Assembly: GCA_015680685.1 (NCBI GenBank)
Contig: MNCI01033555.1
Coordinates: 65,908-111,578 of the forward strand
Source: Gnetum montanum
Lineage: Eukaryota; Streptophyta; Gnetopsida; Gnetales; Gnetaceae
Length of the DNA stretch: 45,671 nt
Direction: 5' to 3'
Made by a program: the position numbers and the translations under genes
Shown: one piece after another, positions 22,071-33,984 of the stretch
How the letters are laid out: every line of letters starts with the position of its first letter
How positions within the stretch are numbered: the stretch's first letter is position 1
Notes under the pieces: generated by a model
What the model was told of the DNA's origin: nothing
The model's database searches: none
Seen by the model: the letters and a program-made list of their open reading frames with translations, nothing else

Positions 22071-25000
22071 TGGTCATCTAAATGTATAACATGTACTTTG
22101 TGTACAGAACTAACTTCCACTTCAACTTCTTTTGATTTAATGATTTGATTTTTGCCATCGGGTATTACATTCTTTAATATTAATGGGTTACCATGTACAT
22201 AAATTTTATTTGGTTCTCCTTGTCATCATAACCACCCATTGAAATAATGAATAGCTATATATCCAAAAAAGTTTTTCTTACCAAGTTTTGCTTAACAATA
22301 GGATATAAACATGAGAAATGTCTATCATTTGAATCTCTATTCTACTCTTTCTTCTTGGGTTTGAAGCTACTTGAAGTAAAACATCAGGCAATTAAATGAT
22401 TATTTTAACTCTACTTTTATCCACTTGAATAATCTTCTTGTTTTATTTTTCAAGATTCAATTGTAACTATTTGTAGATTGAAAAAGGCATTAATGGTGAA
22501 GTTACACTTAAATCAACCAAACAGCTGTATAAATACTTTCCTTGAGATTAAGGATCAATAGGAAAGATGCATTTTTATCAGTTATACCAAATGTCTTAAG
22601 AATTTATTTTTCATTAATATAGGCATAATTTAAAACTACATTGCTGACCCTTTTCTTAATTTTTATTTCTTCAAAAATTTTCTTTAAATAACCTTCTGTT
22701 TGCAATAGTTGATATAGACCTATGTTAGTCTTAACTTGCTTTACATATTCAACTATATCATACATGTCTTCTCCATAGAATCCTAACTTTCTAAACGCTT
22801 TTGGAAAAGGATATTGATGGCTTTCATCACTTGGTTAAATATTTTTCTTTATTTTTTGTTTTTCCTAAGATTTAAAAGCTTTCCTTTCTATAGTAGGCTT
22901 GGGTATCAAATTAGAAGGTCTAGATGTTATCATATTTTCTTTTGTGCTATGTAATTTATTTCTAGACTATTCATTATTATAAAAATTATTATTTAATAAA
23001 TATGTGAACTTTGTTTCATTTGTAAATTCATCTTCTAATGAACTTTCTAGATAATGAATCCTAGTATGAAGTGACTCTTTAAGATCTAACTCAAGCTCTA
23101 GTAGGACTAAATCTTCCAATATGTCTTGTTCTTCAACTTCATCTATTCTAGATTGAATGTTGGAATCTCTCTTTTACCTATGTTTTTTTATCTTCTTTGA
23201 TTTTTACGTAGGACATGGTGTTCTCGAGATTAATAATCTTATTGGACATTTCTTTTATTAGCTTATCTTTATCCTATTCCTTAGATTGTTCTTCTTCTAA
23301 ACTACTTATTGAGGATAAGGTTTTGAGCTGAGTAAGATTTTGTATGGAGATTAGATCTCTCTATAATTTCTTACTATTATATTATGCATTTTCTAGAGTT
23401 TAATTTAATTGTATTTCTAACTCTATGGCTTAACTATATAGATAAGCTAAAATATTAACATTTTATATTCTTTTTAGCCAAATGGAGAGTTAATGATCTA
23501 TGTCATTTAAATAGGTATCTCTTAATATCTTATTATTAGCTTAATATTATTTTTGAAACAAGTCACATACCCTCTAAAATGTTATATTAAATTATGTGAT
23601 TAATTCTTTCAAATCCTATTTAATTTGAGCTACACCACTATAGAGCTAATGTTCGTTAATTTGGTTATTAAATTAAACTACGAATAAGGATTTCATATAA
23701 TCCTAAATATTAATAGTATTATTTGATAAATTTAAATATCAAATTTGAGCCATATCTCTACAATTTTTCTACAAACAACCTATAAGCTTAGTTTTGATGG
23801 TGAATATTTGCATGTACTAATGCTAATTTAGATAATTACAAATATTCCTCTACCATGTAGAATTTCCTAGGTACATGAGGTTTTGATAAATATTTATAAA
23901 AACCCTTTGGAATGTCATTATATGTATTCAATTATAAAGATGCTAGGAGTTGAAATGGGTTTATAGGAGGAGGATTAAGCATTGTATGGAAATTTTGGTT
24001 GCTCCCAAATGATTGTCTTTGATCTAGGTTTCCCTTTGAAAGATAGATCACTTATTAATGTTAATATCCTAGTTTACATAGTCTTTACTCCATCAACTAA
24101 CTTCTTGTTAATGGACTTAGATTTATCTTTTGACGATGGTGTTTCTACTTTAAACATAAGTAAATTATTAGGAGTCTTAAAATATTCTTGTCTGCTTAAT
24201 GATTAACTCATTAGCTAAATAAACGAAACTAGTATAACTTAGTTATTCTTCTATTGTTAATTAAGTATTGGTGTAAGGAAAATGGCCTTGACCAAATAGT
24301 GTAATTACTTATTTGAGTATCTACTACTTTCTGGCTTCACCATGATCTCCAAATAACTTTAGCTAGACTGTTGAGTTAATAATTTGATCTATATACTTTT
24401 ATGACTAGAGAATGTTATGAGTATTTTTTATACTTACGATAATTCATGGTGATCTTTCTCTTTTAGCTATCTTTGAAAATTGATTAATAATTTTCAAAAT
24501 TTTTTTTTTCATGGAAATGGTAATTCAATAAATTTGAGGTATCTACTAACACACTTCCAAAAAGCTATATTTTACAAAAGTAATGTTAGATAGAGTCAAA
24601 CCTTCAAGAGAATGATTATGTATTATAACTCTTAAATTTTAAACCCAGAATAGAACCTATTCCATAATATACCTATTCTAAATTAACACTTAAGTAAGCT
24701 ATCTAATTCAATAAGCTATATTATTTGAACTATGATAGTTTCTCTCATTTCAGTAGCTATTTGTTGGCAAGAAATTAGAAAATTATGTGTTTTACTACAC
24801 TTGTATAAATTTTACAATAATCTTGATTTAGATCTTAATTGTAATAGCACTTTATAAAAATATTCAGCCTTTTTACTCTATTCTGTGAGTGAATCTATTT
24901 TCATCTTTATTTGATCTTCGTAATGTAATTTGATGCCTTAGTGCAAATTTAACAAATATATTGCCAATCTTCCCTAGAGAAAGTGTTCTACTAGAAAAAG

Positions 25001-25844
25001 TGGAGAAATAGGAAGATTCAATGATTTTATAAGAAGATGTATTAAAATTGCATAAAATCTTAAGCATAGAAATGAGTCACCATTAACATGAGAAAATGCT
25101 TTGAAAAATAAATCTATTTTAATTAGTTAATATTGCTAGAAATTTCTCAACCATTGGTTTAAACAAGAAATTAAATAATCTTGAGAATGATCTGCTTGGT
25201 ATAATATAATCTTAACCACTAGCTAAGAAACCATGAAAAATAAATAAAAATAAAAGTAACTCAGATAAAAAAACTAAATTGGCTGAAATTTTGAACTTAG
25301 AATGTGCTTGTATATCTTACATTCCTCCTTATATCTACCCAAAAAAATCACTTTTTTTCTTTTTAAACTTTTAGCATTTTATAGGTTAAAGCTAAGAATT
25401 AGTTATAATAATTTAACTAAAAATAAGAAAAATAGTTTCCTAATTGATTCATCATAGGAGTTCATAGCTTCAAGATATTGGGCCAAATTCATTTATGATA
25501 ATACTTGATTGTTGAATGGATGAAGCTTACCGAACTCAAAAATAGCTCTACATAAATCATTCAATTTCTCTTCATATTCTCTAAATTTTGGCTTTTCATC
25601 TTCAAAAGGTATTTTGGTTTTATTTCATTCAATAATTTAACTTATATTGAAGGTAATCTCTTTTTGAGATCCATTGCTTTATTATCTAGGTCTTGTCCTT
25701 TAGCCAAAACTTCATCAGAAATTAATCCTTGTATGTTGATGTTGTTTAATTTTCCTTGTTCAAATAAGAGTTTGCTTTGTTGCTTTTGAATTTCCTTAAT
25801 GGGATCCATCAACCTTGAATCCTGAAGGGAAGATAAATCAAAAA
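22071..25844 (-). mobile_element. Element E internal region (left part), decayed retroelement
   Basis: Minus-strand frames here are longer than random but broken. They include a Gln/Lys-rich coiled coil starting MDPIKEIQKQQSKLLFEQGK (25840-25642). A basic segment LSLGKIGNIFVKFALRHQI lies near 24990-24930. An acidic region IDEVEEQDILEDLVLLELELD is near 23150-23080, and GFYGEDMYDIVEYVKQVKTN near 22780-22720. I could not find reverse transcriptase, protease or integrase motifs. A possible assignment is an old endogenous pararetrovirus (Caulimoviridae-like) with its polymerase lost; a non-autonomous LTR element is the alternative. Element B was inserted after 25844. Confidence 0.4.
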
Positions 25845-26691
25845 TGATGAGCCACGATATCAAGGCTGCGATATTGCATCTGCAATATCGGGTACGCGAT
25901 ATCGGAGCCTTCCAAGAGATATCAGACATCTGATATTGAGTCCTATCTTATTGCCGATAAATAAGAGGTGGGCACACTTGGTTTGGTAATAGTTGGTTAA
26001 TTAGTCTTAGTCCCTAACCCGAACTCTTGCCTTTTTCCCTTCTCAGAGTTAGAATTATTTCTGAGTGCCAGCAGTAGGAGTCATAAAGGGAACGAATCTT
26101 TATTTGAGCATTGTGTACTTGAGCACACCTTGTGGCTGAAAATAAAAATGAACTTTGTGATAAACCTTACAACATTCAGAATTGCTTATTTAATGTTATT
26201 TACAATTATTTAATGCTTTCCTTAGTTAATTAATTTTCTCTCTCTCCCCTTGTTAACTCCCCCAAGTAAGCACACTTAGTACGACGACTTCGAGCATGCG
26301 TGAAACACTTGGTAACCTAGCAATGATTAGCGATTGGTAATCCCAGTAGTGTTGCATTGGTTCAAGATGTGTATAGAAAGTGGGAATGGATGTTGGTGTT
26401 AGGACTAGTTAGAGCATAGTCTATTAGTTAAATTAAATTGGTTACTTAATTAGTTCACTTCTCCCTTTGTAGCACTAGGACATAAAACATAAAAATATAT
26501 AAAAATCATATACCTCAAGTTTACTTAACCATACAATCGCGTTATACAAGTAAGCTTGGGAAGATAATGATTGACTAATCCATATGGATTTTGTAAAGGC
26601 ACATAAGCACTTAGTCCTTGGAATTTGACCAGATCGTGCGTGTATGCTCGTATTTGTATGATTGAGTGTAGGGATACCTTGTCGCTCACCA
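25845..26691 (+). repeat. Element B 5' LTR
   Basis: Begins TGATGAGCCACGATATC and ends GTCGCTCACCA. U3 opens with six or more GATATC/GATATT/AATATC motifs (25855-25940). The TATA position reads CGATAAATAAG (25955-25965), where the 3' LTR has CTATAAATAAG, so the promoter has mutated. TTGGTAACC / TTGGTAATCC / TTGGTTC words follow around 26310-26362. It aligns end to end with 33985-34847. Confidence 0.92.
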
Positions 26692-26692
26692 T

Positions 26693-26710
26693 TGGCACTG
26701 TTGCCATGGA
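26693..26710 (+). other. Element B primer-binding site, tRNA-Asp
   Basis: One base after the LTR end, TGGCACTGTTGCCATGGA matches 14 of 18 bases of TGGCGCCGTTGCCGGGGA, the complement of the plant tRNA-Asp 3' end used by Athila elements. At least two of the four changes are transitions at CpG sites. Confidence 0.82.
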
Positions 26711-26829
26711 CTTTGTTGGTTGTGCGCTAGCTAGAACTTAGGAAATCTTCACATTGTTGGAACGAACCCTTAGGGTTGGTTATCTTACAATTAGTGAAAT
26801 GAAAAGAATTGCATATTGAATAGAAAATT

Positions 26830-28915
26830 ATGTCTCCTTCTTCTTACGAGAGTGTTTCACCACCTAGGTCCAATATAGGGAACAATNNNNNNNNNNNNNN
26901 NNNNNNNTCAAAGGGATCTACAATAGGAGAGACGTCATGAATCCATGAAGGGAAAGTTGTCTTAGAATGTCCTGCATGTCATAAGTGAAAATGAGGGTGG
27001 TGAACTTACCTTAGGAGGTCTCCCACATAGTGATGTTCCTCCCATTGACTTTGGTCAAGGGTTTGTGTATTAGAATCTTTACTCAACTATCCATAATCTA
27101 GATTCTAGTACCAACAGACACAAAGGGTCTAAAAAATAAACACAAACACATGACAAAGATGGACATTCCAATCATAACCGTGATCGAGGCCGTGACCACC
27201 GAAGAGAAGGAAGTAGGTATCATCATGATGACGATCCTCCTTCTTCTTCACCTTCATCATCTCCTTCACCCTCTCCTTCATGATTTGAATGTAGTCACAA
27301 GGAAAAAGACCTTGAGGATAATGGTAAGTGAAATGGGAATCATAGACAAAGCAATCGAGAAAGGGGACGAGGGCATTCTAGAGAAACTCATCATGAGAGG
27401 AGGGAGAGTAGGGAACAACATAGGCATCATAGAAACCATAGATAGTACGATCATGATGAACCCCTACTCACTACCTGAAGTATGCTAGATATAACTGAGA
27501 CTGTTAGAATCCCAACGAGGCACCAAAAAGATAGTAGGATCAAAAGATTGGACATGAACAATATCCCACGATTTGAAGGGGGATACAATGCTGATCCTCA
27601 AAATCATTTGCAAGCATTTCATGATGCATGTGCCTTGCAAAACATAGAAAATGAATGGAAGAAACTCAAGTTTTTTCCATGGATACTAATTAAGGAAGCG
27701 AAAGGCTAGTATTGGTCCTTAGAACTAGAATCCATTTGCTGATGGAGTACCATGTTAGAACTGTTCAATGATAAGTATCAAATGTACTCCTGAGTATCCA
27801 ACCTATGAAAGCAAATCCAAGGATGGAAACAAGGAGGACATGAACCCTTGGATGCTACCATGGGTCGATATTATGCACTATTACATTATTGGCTAGGCCA
27901 TGGTTACTTGCAAAGGGAACAACTACGCCATCTCGTAGATGGGCTTAGGCATGAAATGCGAAGAATCCTTGGGACTTGGGACTTATGCCCAAAGAAGGCT
28001 ATTTGAGCTTAGGACCCATCAAGTACAAAGATTGTTGAAGCAAGTTACTAAAGAGGAAGGTGAGTTAAGGAAAAGAGAGAGTGCCGAAGAATATAACTGA
28101 AATCCTTCCCTCTAAAAGAAGGAAGTTAGATTTTGTGAGGATGAAGAAGAGTCACCACTTGAAGAGATGGTGAATAGGAAAACCTTGTCCATTTAAAAAC
28201 TTACCTCAGAAGTATTGACAAAGGTGGACCAAATGTGGGACTCCCTAGATAATAGATTTCAAACAGTGCTCAAAATAGTAGAGTCTAGAGAGGAAGGTAG
28301 TGATCAAGAATGGAGAAAAAAGAGAGAAGCTGAATATGCATGTAACAAAGGTAAGGGCAAGGGAAAATTTTTCATCATCAAAGAGGTTGTGGATTCAGAT
28401 ACAAAAAATGACGGTGGATGTGAGATATGCCAATATGACCATCCTAAGGGATGTTGCCTTGTAATCTCACATCTACAGGAGTCTGGGGTGTATGCACTCA
28501 ACCCACGATTAAACAAAAGGCAAACACCCCGAAGGTTACCTTATCCCCAAGGTAACCCAAGGCAGTTCCACCAACCCTTGATGTATTATCCAAGTGGAAC
28601 TCCACCACAACCAAATGAGCAGTATCAATAATGGTAGCACTCAAAATCATGGGGAATGCCACCACCACATCAACAGTACCCTTACCGTCAACCCAACTTG
28701 TATGGTTACTATGTGCAGCAGCTAATCTCTCCACGTGATTTTCCTAGTCACGTTTCTCCCCAACCTCACTACCAAACCCATGACTATTATAGAACTCCTT
28801 CTTCTAGGGATGATGTTTCACAAACATACTATCCTTCTCATTCGTCTACATCTCTTCCACCCTTAACTCCATTACCACCTACTCCAGCCATGCAGGGTGA
28901 GCTCCCTACCTAGCC
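26830..28915 (+). pseudogene. Element B gag, decayed
   Basis: An ATG at 26830 opens MSPSSYESVSPPRSN, then the frame enters a 21-N gap. After the gap, a His/Arg/Asp/Ser-rich region (about 27120-27290: HNRDRGRDHRREGSRYHHDD, then a Pro/Ser run) leads into the conserved capsid part. That part contains IPRFEGGYNADPQNHLQAFHDAC and WKKLKFFPW (27560-27690). The middle segment (27700-28200) is frameshifted. A Pro/Gln/Tyr-rich C-terminal part (28500-28915, with QYPYRQPNLYGYYVQ) closes it. The same blocks occur in element C gag, including PYPYCLPNPYGYYVQ. No CCHC knuckle is clear; CEICQYDHPKGCC (28420-28460) may be its remnant. Confidence 0.82.
26887..26907. other. Assembly gap, 21 N
   Basis: Twenty-one undetermined bases fall inside element B gag. 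Downstream sequence resumes in the same element, so the gap is probably a short unresolved repeat. Confidence 0.95.
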
Positions 28916-29039
28916 ATAACAACGTAACATTATAAAGCCTATTAATCCTCACCCTACTATTGGTGTAGATAATCACATAAAGAAGAGACCTTTCTTTAGG
29001 ACCAACAATCCAACCAAGTCCTTATAGTTACAAGCGGCT

Positions 29040-29500
29040 AACTCTCCAAAGACCTCACCATCATACAAAACTTCAAAACTCCCTTCAAACCAAAGGCCAC
29101 ATTCAACGCACATGGTCATGTTGACGCATGCCATTATTGATTGGATTAAGGTTGGCCATCTTCCTAGGAAATTCTCCAATCCTGGGTGTCCTCTTATATA
29201 TTTACAAATTGTTGGGAATGAGTCATGCAAAGATCTTTTGGATTTAGGTTTTGGTGTCAACTTAATCTCTCAAGAAATGTACAAAGTATGGAACCTGCCT
29301 CCACTAAAAAAGAGTAACATTCATTTAAAGTTGGCCAACTAGTCCACCACTATTTATGGATGGTTGTATCCAACCAACTTCCTCATGATTTAAGTCAACA
29401 ACTGTAAGGGTAACTTTCCAATCATAATGGGAAGAGCATGACTAAGAAAAATTGATGCATGCCTAGGAATATGTGATCTTTCCCTAGAGATATCAAAGGA
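29040..29500 (+). pseudogene. Element B protease, decayed
   Basis: CPLIYLQIVGNESCKDLLDLGFGVNLIS (29185-29270) is the aspartic protease active-site region. Athila proteases usually have LCDLGASV.L; here the catalytic Asp and Leu-Gly remain, but Ala-Ser became Phe-Gly. It is followed by LPPLKKSNIHLKLAN, then a TAG (29341), and a flap remnant IIMGRA (about 29422-29440) that stands for the conserved ILGRPFL. It lies between gag and RT in the usual order and is paralogous to 12760-13215 in element A. Confidence 0.78.
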
Positions 29501-29989
29501 AAATACGTTTGGAAAGATCAAGAAGAAGAAAGTTCTGTGCATCGCATACAGTGACACAAGGTGTGGTTGCTTGTATAAGTCCTAGTTTGTACAACATTTA
29601 ACATTTCTTGCATGCAACCAGTGTGCACAAGTAACTAACATATAAAGATGCCTGTATGCGGCAGCCACAAGATAGGAAGGCACCCAGTGGCTGATAGTTG
29701 ACCAAGAGAGCAACTCAACTATATGTATGGAATCAACTGAGGGTTTGACTTGTTCTTACATCAATAGCATAGACACATTAGAGTAAGTCCATTGCCAACT
29801 TCCAAGTCTTGACATTGAAAATATCAACTGGGGAAAGTTGGAAATCCCTAACAACTTTAAGCAAGAGCCCCTGGAGTTGAAACCATTACCCATCGGTATG
29901 GAGTACACATTTCTCAAAAATGAAACATTGGTAATTATTAATGCTTAGCTCACTCCTTAACAAAAAGAGAGACTGCTAAAAATGATGAA

Positions 29990-31445
29990 AAAATGGTCGA
30001 AAGCCTTCGCTTGGTCACATCCCGAATTAACTGGAATAGACCCTAGGATATGCCAACATACGATTTACATTAACCCCTCCATGAAGCCTCGATGACAATC
30101 GTAGAGGCGATTGAACCCAAAGCTGAAGCAAGTGGTTAAAGAAGAAATTAAACAACTTCTAAAAGCTAGGTTCATCAACCTCATTGCTGATAGTAAATGG
30201 GCTAGTCCATTGGCTATTGTACCCAAAAAGGGAGGTAAATGGAGGGTGTGTGTAGACTTTAGGCTACTANTTATTGTGCCCAAAAAGGGAGGTAAATGGA
30301 GGGTGTGTGTAGACTTTAGGCTACTAAACATGGCAACATTCAAAGATCACTCTTTGTTGCCATTCATCAACCAGGTCTTAAACACCATTGTAGGGCATCA
30401 CTACTATAGTTTTTTGGATGGATACAGTGGATATAACCAAATCCAAATAGCACTAGAAGACCAAACCAAGACCACCTTCACAAGTCCTTGGGGGACATTT
30501 GCATACAAACAGATGCCGTTTGGCTTGTGCAATGCTCCTGCAATGTTTCAACATTTGGTTCTAAGTATCTTCCAGCAGCAAATAGGAAATGGTGTGGAGG
30601 TCTTCATGGATGATTTCTCCACCTACAGAGTGAACTTTGATCAAGCAGTGGACCGATTAGAGTAAGTACTAAAACGATGTGTTGAAACTAATTTAAGGCT
30701 CAACTGGCAAAAAATCCATTTAATGGTCCAAGAAGGCATAGTATTAGAGCATAAGATTTCACAAACAGGGATTGAGGTAGACCCCGAAACGATTAAATTC
30801 ATCCAAGAAATCACACGCCAACCTAAAACTGTAAAACACATTCAATCATTCCTTGGATACATTGGCTAATATAGGAGATTCATAGAGAACTTTTCAAGGG
30901 TTGCAAAACCATTGGGTGAACTAATGAAAAAGGATGTACCTTTCGAATGTACTAAAGAATGTGAGTTAGCTTTTGAAACTTTAAAATAGAAGCTTGTAGA
31001 AACACCTATTCTACAAGCTCTTGATTGGTCTAGACCATTCCACATAATGACTAACACGTCCAACTTTGCTTTAGGAGTTGTACTCATGCAATTAGATGAC
31101 CAGAAATGACCCTATTACATTCACTACACAAGTCGAAGTATTGTTGGTGCACAACTCAATTACACCACAATGAAAAAGGAATTAATGGCTATGGTGTTTA
31201 CACTAGATAAGTTCAGGCACTATGTATTGGGCTATAAGGTGTTTTTACACACAAACCATAGTGCAATTCAATTCCTAGTAAATAAATCAATGGTGAGCCC
31301 TCACATCATATGATGGCTCATAATCTTACAAGATTTTGATCTTACAATGATTGATTGTAAAGGCATCAAGAACATTATTGCTGATCATTTATCCTGGTTA
31401 AGATGGGACAACAAAGAGGATGAATATTTGCTTTCTTATCGCTTT
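29990..31445 (+). pseudogene. Element B reverse transcriptase and RNase H
   Basis: RT is readable from KQLLKARFINLIADSKWASPLAI (30140) through FLDGYSGYNQIQIALED (30414-30460) and FTSPWGTFAYKQMPFGLCNAPA. The catalytic FMDDF is at 30606-30620. Palm/thumb words NLRLNWQKIHLMVQEGIVLEHKIS follow after a TAA at 30663. Both catalytic motifs are intact here, unlike element A. RNase H follows: MTNTSNFALGVVL (30049-30090 offset by +1 kb, about 31048) has Asn for the usual catalytic Asp. MKKELMAMVFTLDKFRHYVLG holds the Glu, TNHSAI replaces TDH, and NIIADHLSWL marks its end (31370-31400). Stops interrupt the frame, and the region contains a duplicated segment around an N at 30270. Confidence 0.88.
30215..30326. 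repeat. 55-bp duplication around a single N (assembly join)
   Basis: 30215-30269 and 30272-30326 are the same sequence with one mismatch (A at 30221, G at 30278), separated by N at 30270 plus one base. The duplicated protein segment VPKKGGKWRVCVDFRLL occurs once in related RTs. This is best read as two overlapping contig ends joined without merging. Confidence 0.88.
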
Positions 31446-31486
31446 CCTGATGAATACCTCTTTGCTAATAGTTTGGTGCTCCAGTC

Positions 31487-32005
31487 TTGCCTATATTTGC
31501 ATACTACTCCACATGGAAACTCCCTATAGGCTACTCTCCCTACGAGTTAGTATACAGAAAACTCCCAATGCTTTCTATTCAAGCAGAACTCTGTACACTA
31601 TCTATGACATGTGATCTCAACCTTGACCTTAATCTAGCACAAAAAGAACGGTTAATGAACCTTAACCTACTAGATGAGAATCGATTAGTCACCATGTCAT
31701 CTAATGAATTGCACAAGGCTTTTAATAAATGATGTCATGACCTAAAAATTAGAAAAGTTAAGTACCAAATGGGAGATAAGGTTCTTTATTGGAACCCCAC
31801 ACATGTGCCACAATGCTCTAAATTTCAAACGATGTGGGAAGGACCTTATATTATTCATGCAACTTTTCCTTCAGGAGCCATGATGATTTACAAACTTGAG
31901 ATCTTGGATAAGAAATTTTTGGTCAACATCCAACAAACCAAACCTTTCCATGAGCCTAGAACAACCAATATCCATAGTACCTTTGGTGGTGGACAACCCT
32001 GCTCA
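31487..32005 (+). pseudogene. Element B integrase C-terminal part only
   Basis: The frame restarts with YSTWKLPIGYSPYELVYRKLP (31500-31560), aligning to TSWKLPIGYNPYELVYGKLP of element A. It continues through the LNLDLNLAQKERLMNL linker and a stop at 31730, then YQMGDKVLYWNPTHVPQCSKF (31766-31830) to FLVNIQQTKPFHE. Everything between the end of RNase H (about 31445) and this point is absent: the H2C2 domain and the whole DDE part up to the catalytic Glu, which occupy roughly 600 bp or more in element A. Element B therefore cannot encode a working integrase. Confidence 0.85.
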
Positions 32006-32062
32006 CTATTTTGGATATCCTCCTTCCAACTCAGTCATGGGGGAGATGGCCACCAATGCTAA

Positions 32063-33970
32063 CCATTCTAAGCCCTCATCTCTTTTTGTATTTTTTTTAC
32101 ACATTTTTTACACATCTTTTCAATTTTACTTATTTTTGTTTTACACCATCATTCACATTCTTACTATTTCTTTGTTTGATTTACTTTCATTCGTCATATA
32201 ATAAGTACTCATGATGGTGGGTTGGACTATAATAATGTTGATTGCTAATGTTTGGTTTTTACCTTTGATCGTCAATGTTGATACTAAGATATGGTTATTT
32301 TGATAAAATAGGCAATGAGTCCATGTTTTCCATTCATTCATTCCATGTTGTGGTCTCTGGCTTTGGAATTGTACTATTCCTTTTTCTAAATAAAGTTATT
32401 AATGAATTGGTGACTTGGTATTCTTCAAACCAAGGAAGGATTCAATGGTTGAAAAGGATGTGACTTCAAGGAGATTTAATGCACTTATGTTGGCCATTCT
32501 CTTGGGTACTTGGATGCTTTTCATGGGTTTTTTGTCATTCTGCTATTGACCAAATATTAGGAAGTTGAATGAATCTAAATAAGTCTTTCCATGGTGTGGT
32601 TCTCATGCAAGAAAAAAAAAACTAGTGGGAATTCAAAGTAGACCCCTTAAACATAATAAAGAAACATGGGTTGCAAACACTGGTTATGGCACTAGAAAGA
32701 CATGTTACCCATGCTTGAAGGTTCCCTCTACCTAAAGCCCTTTCTCACTTCCTACTTTCCTATCTTTCTCTCCTTGGAATGGTGGTGATGTGATGGATGC
32801 ATTTTTGTTGCTTCATGAGAATGGGTTGGTTAAATGTATTGATGCAAGATCATTGGATGTGGTTGGTGATTCTAGACTTGGGATGAATTTTATTTAGTCA
32901 CCTTAACCACATAATACACAAGGGACTTTACACAACCTTGCTCTTGGGCTTCTATTCCATTTCCTCCCCCCTCCCATATTTCTTTCCATATTCCACCTCA
33001 TTGCTGATTTTATGATTAGTCTACATCTTGGTTGATGCATTGTTAGTCTTTGGTAAACTCTTATAGGTAAGTTCTTAACCTTTGTTTCCATATGTCATTC
33101 TAAGAGCCTATGAACTCTTTGGTTTGAGAGTCTGTTAGGGCATAAAAGGCATGAGCCTACTTTGGGGAGGATCCACTGGCATTCCTTTTTGGTGCAATTG
33201 TTAAGTTCTTTCCCTTAAACATTCTTTGCAATCAACCATTTCTTGTTTCATCCCCATCTATGACATCCATTTTATTGGCTTCACCATTGTTTCATCTTCA
33301 TTGTTCCTTTAGTTTTTCCATCCTATTGCTACCAAAGGTTCGCTCTTAGTCATGGGGGCCTTGTCACAAATTTTTCCATTCAATCACCTATCTCACCCCT
33401 ACACCTTGGGTAGTTATCAGTTAAAAACCTCTAACCCAGTATCTACCATACCCACAACCCAAAAAATGTGCTTATATTGAGGTAAGGTATCAACTACATT
33501 ATGACTTANAAAATGTGCTTATATTGAGGTAAGGTATCAACTACATTATGACTTATCTATCCTTGCTAATTCATGACTATGTTGTGTGTACAGATGATGA
33601 TTACACGAACAAGGGACTAGGATAGGAGGAAGCACTCAGGATGGACTGGAGTTGGAGCATTTATGCAAGGAACAAGTTTGGTCATGTGGCTATGGATGAA
33701 CAATGGAGTGCACATTTATGACATCAACAACAACACACCTCATTTTCTTTTCTCTCTCTCTTTCTCTTCAAGCTATTGAATGAGGGTCTAGATGTCATCT
33801 ATGTATAGTGTTCACCATAAAGGGCATGAGCACCAATGTTATAATATGTTTGTTAATCCGTTCACTGGGCACTTTGAGTATGTTATTCCTTGTCATTGTT
33901 AGTTATCATTTAATTAATAATACTATACCTTCACAATATTTTGCAAGGAAATCAAGGATGAACTTTCATT
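32063..33970 (+). other. Element B spacer between integrase and 3' LTR, no third ORF
   Basis: No convincing frame is present. Parts align with the post-integrase spacer of A and C: GACATGTTACCCATGCTTGAAGG (32699-32721) and GCCTACTTTGGGGAGGATCCACT (33154-33176). After about 33180 it goes directly to sequence near the polypurine tract, so the roughly 3.9 kb that holds the internal promoter and third ORF in element C is missing. A single-N duplication lies at 33463-33555. Confidence 0.6.
33463..33555. repeat. 46-bp duplication around a single N (assembly join)
   Basis: 33463-33508 and 33510-33555 are identical, with N at 33509 between them. This is the same signature as the join at 30270 and points to overlapping contig ends left unmerged. 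Confidence 0.9.
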
Positions 33971-33984
33971 CAGTCGTGGGGGTA
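33971..33984 (+). other. Element B polypurine tract
   Basis: CAGTCGTGGGGGTA directly precedes the 3' LTR start TGATGAGC. It aligns with GTCATGGGGGTA of element C and AATGGGGGTA of element A, all at the same distance (zero) from the LTR. Confidence 0.72.

Noticed and set aside
27150-27488. 112-codon plus-strand frame at the start of element B gag
   Set aside because: A shadow frame; the neighbouring frame carries the real gag wording (HNRDRGRDHRRE, Pro/Ser run).
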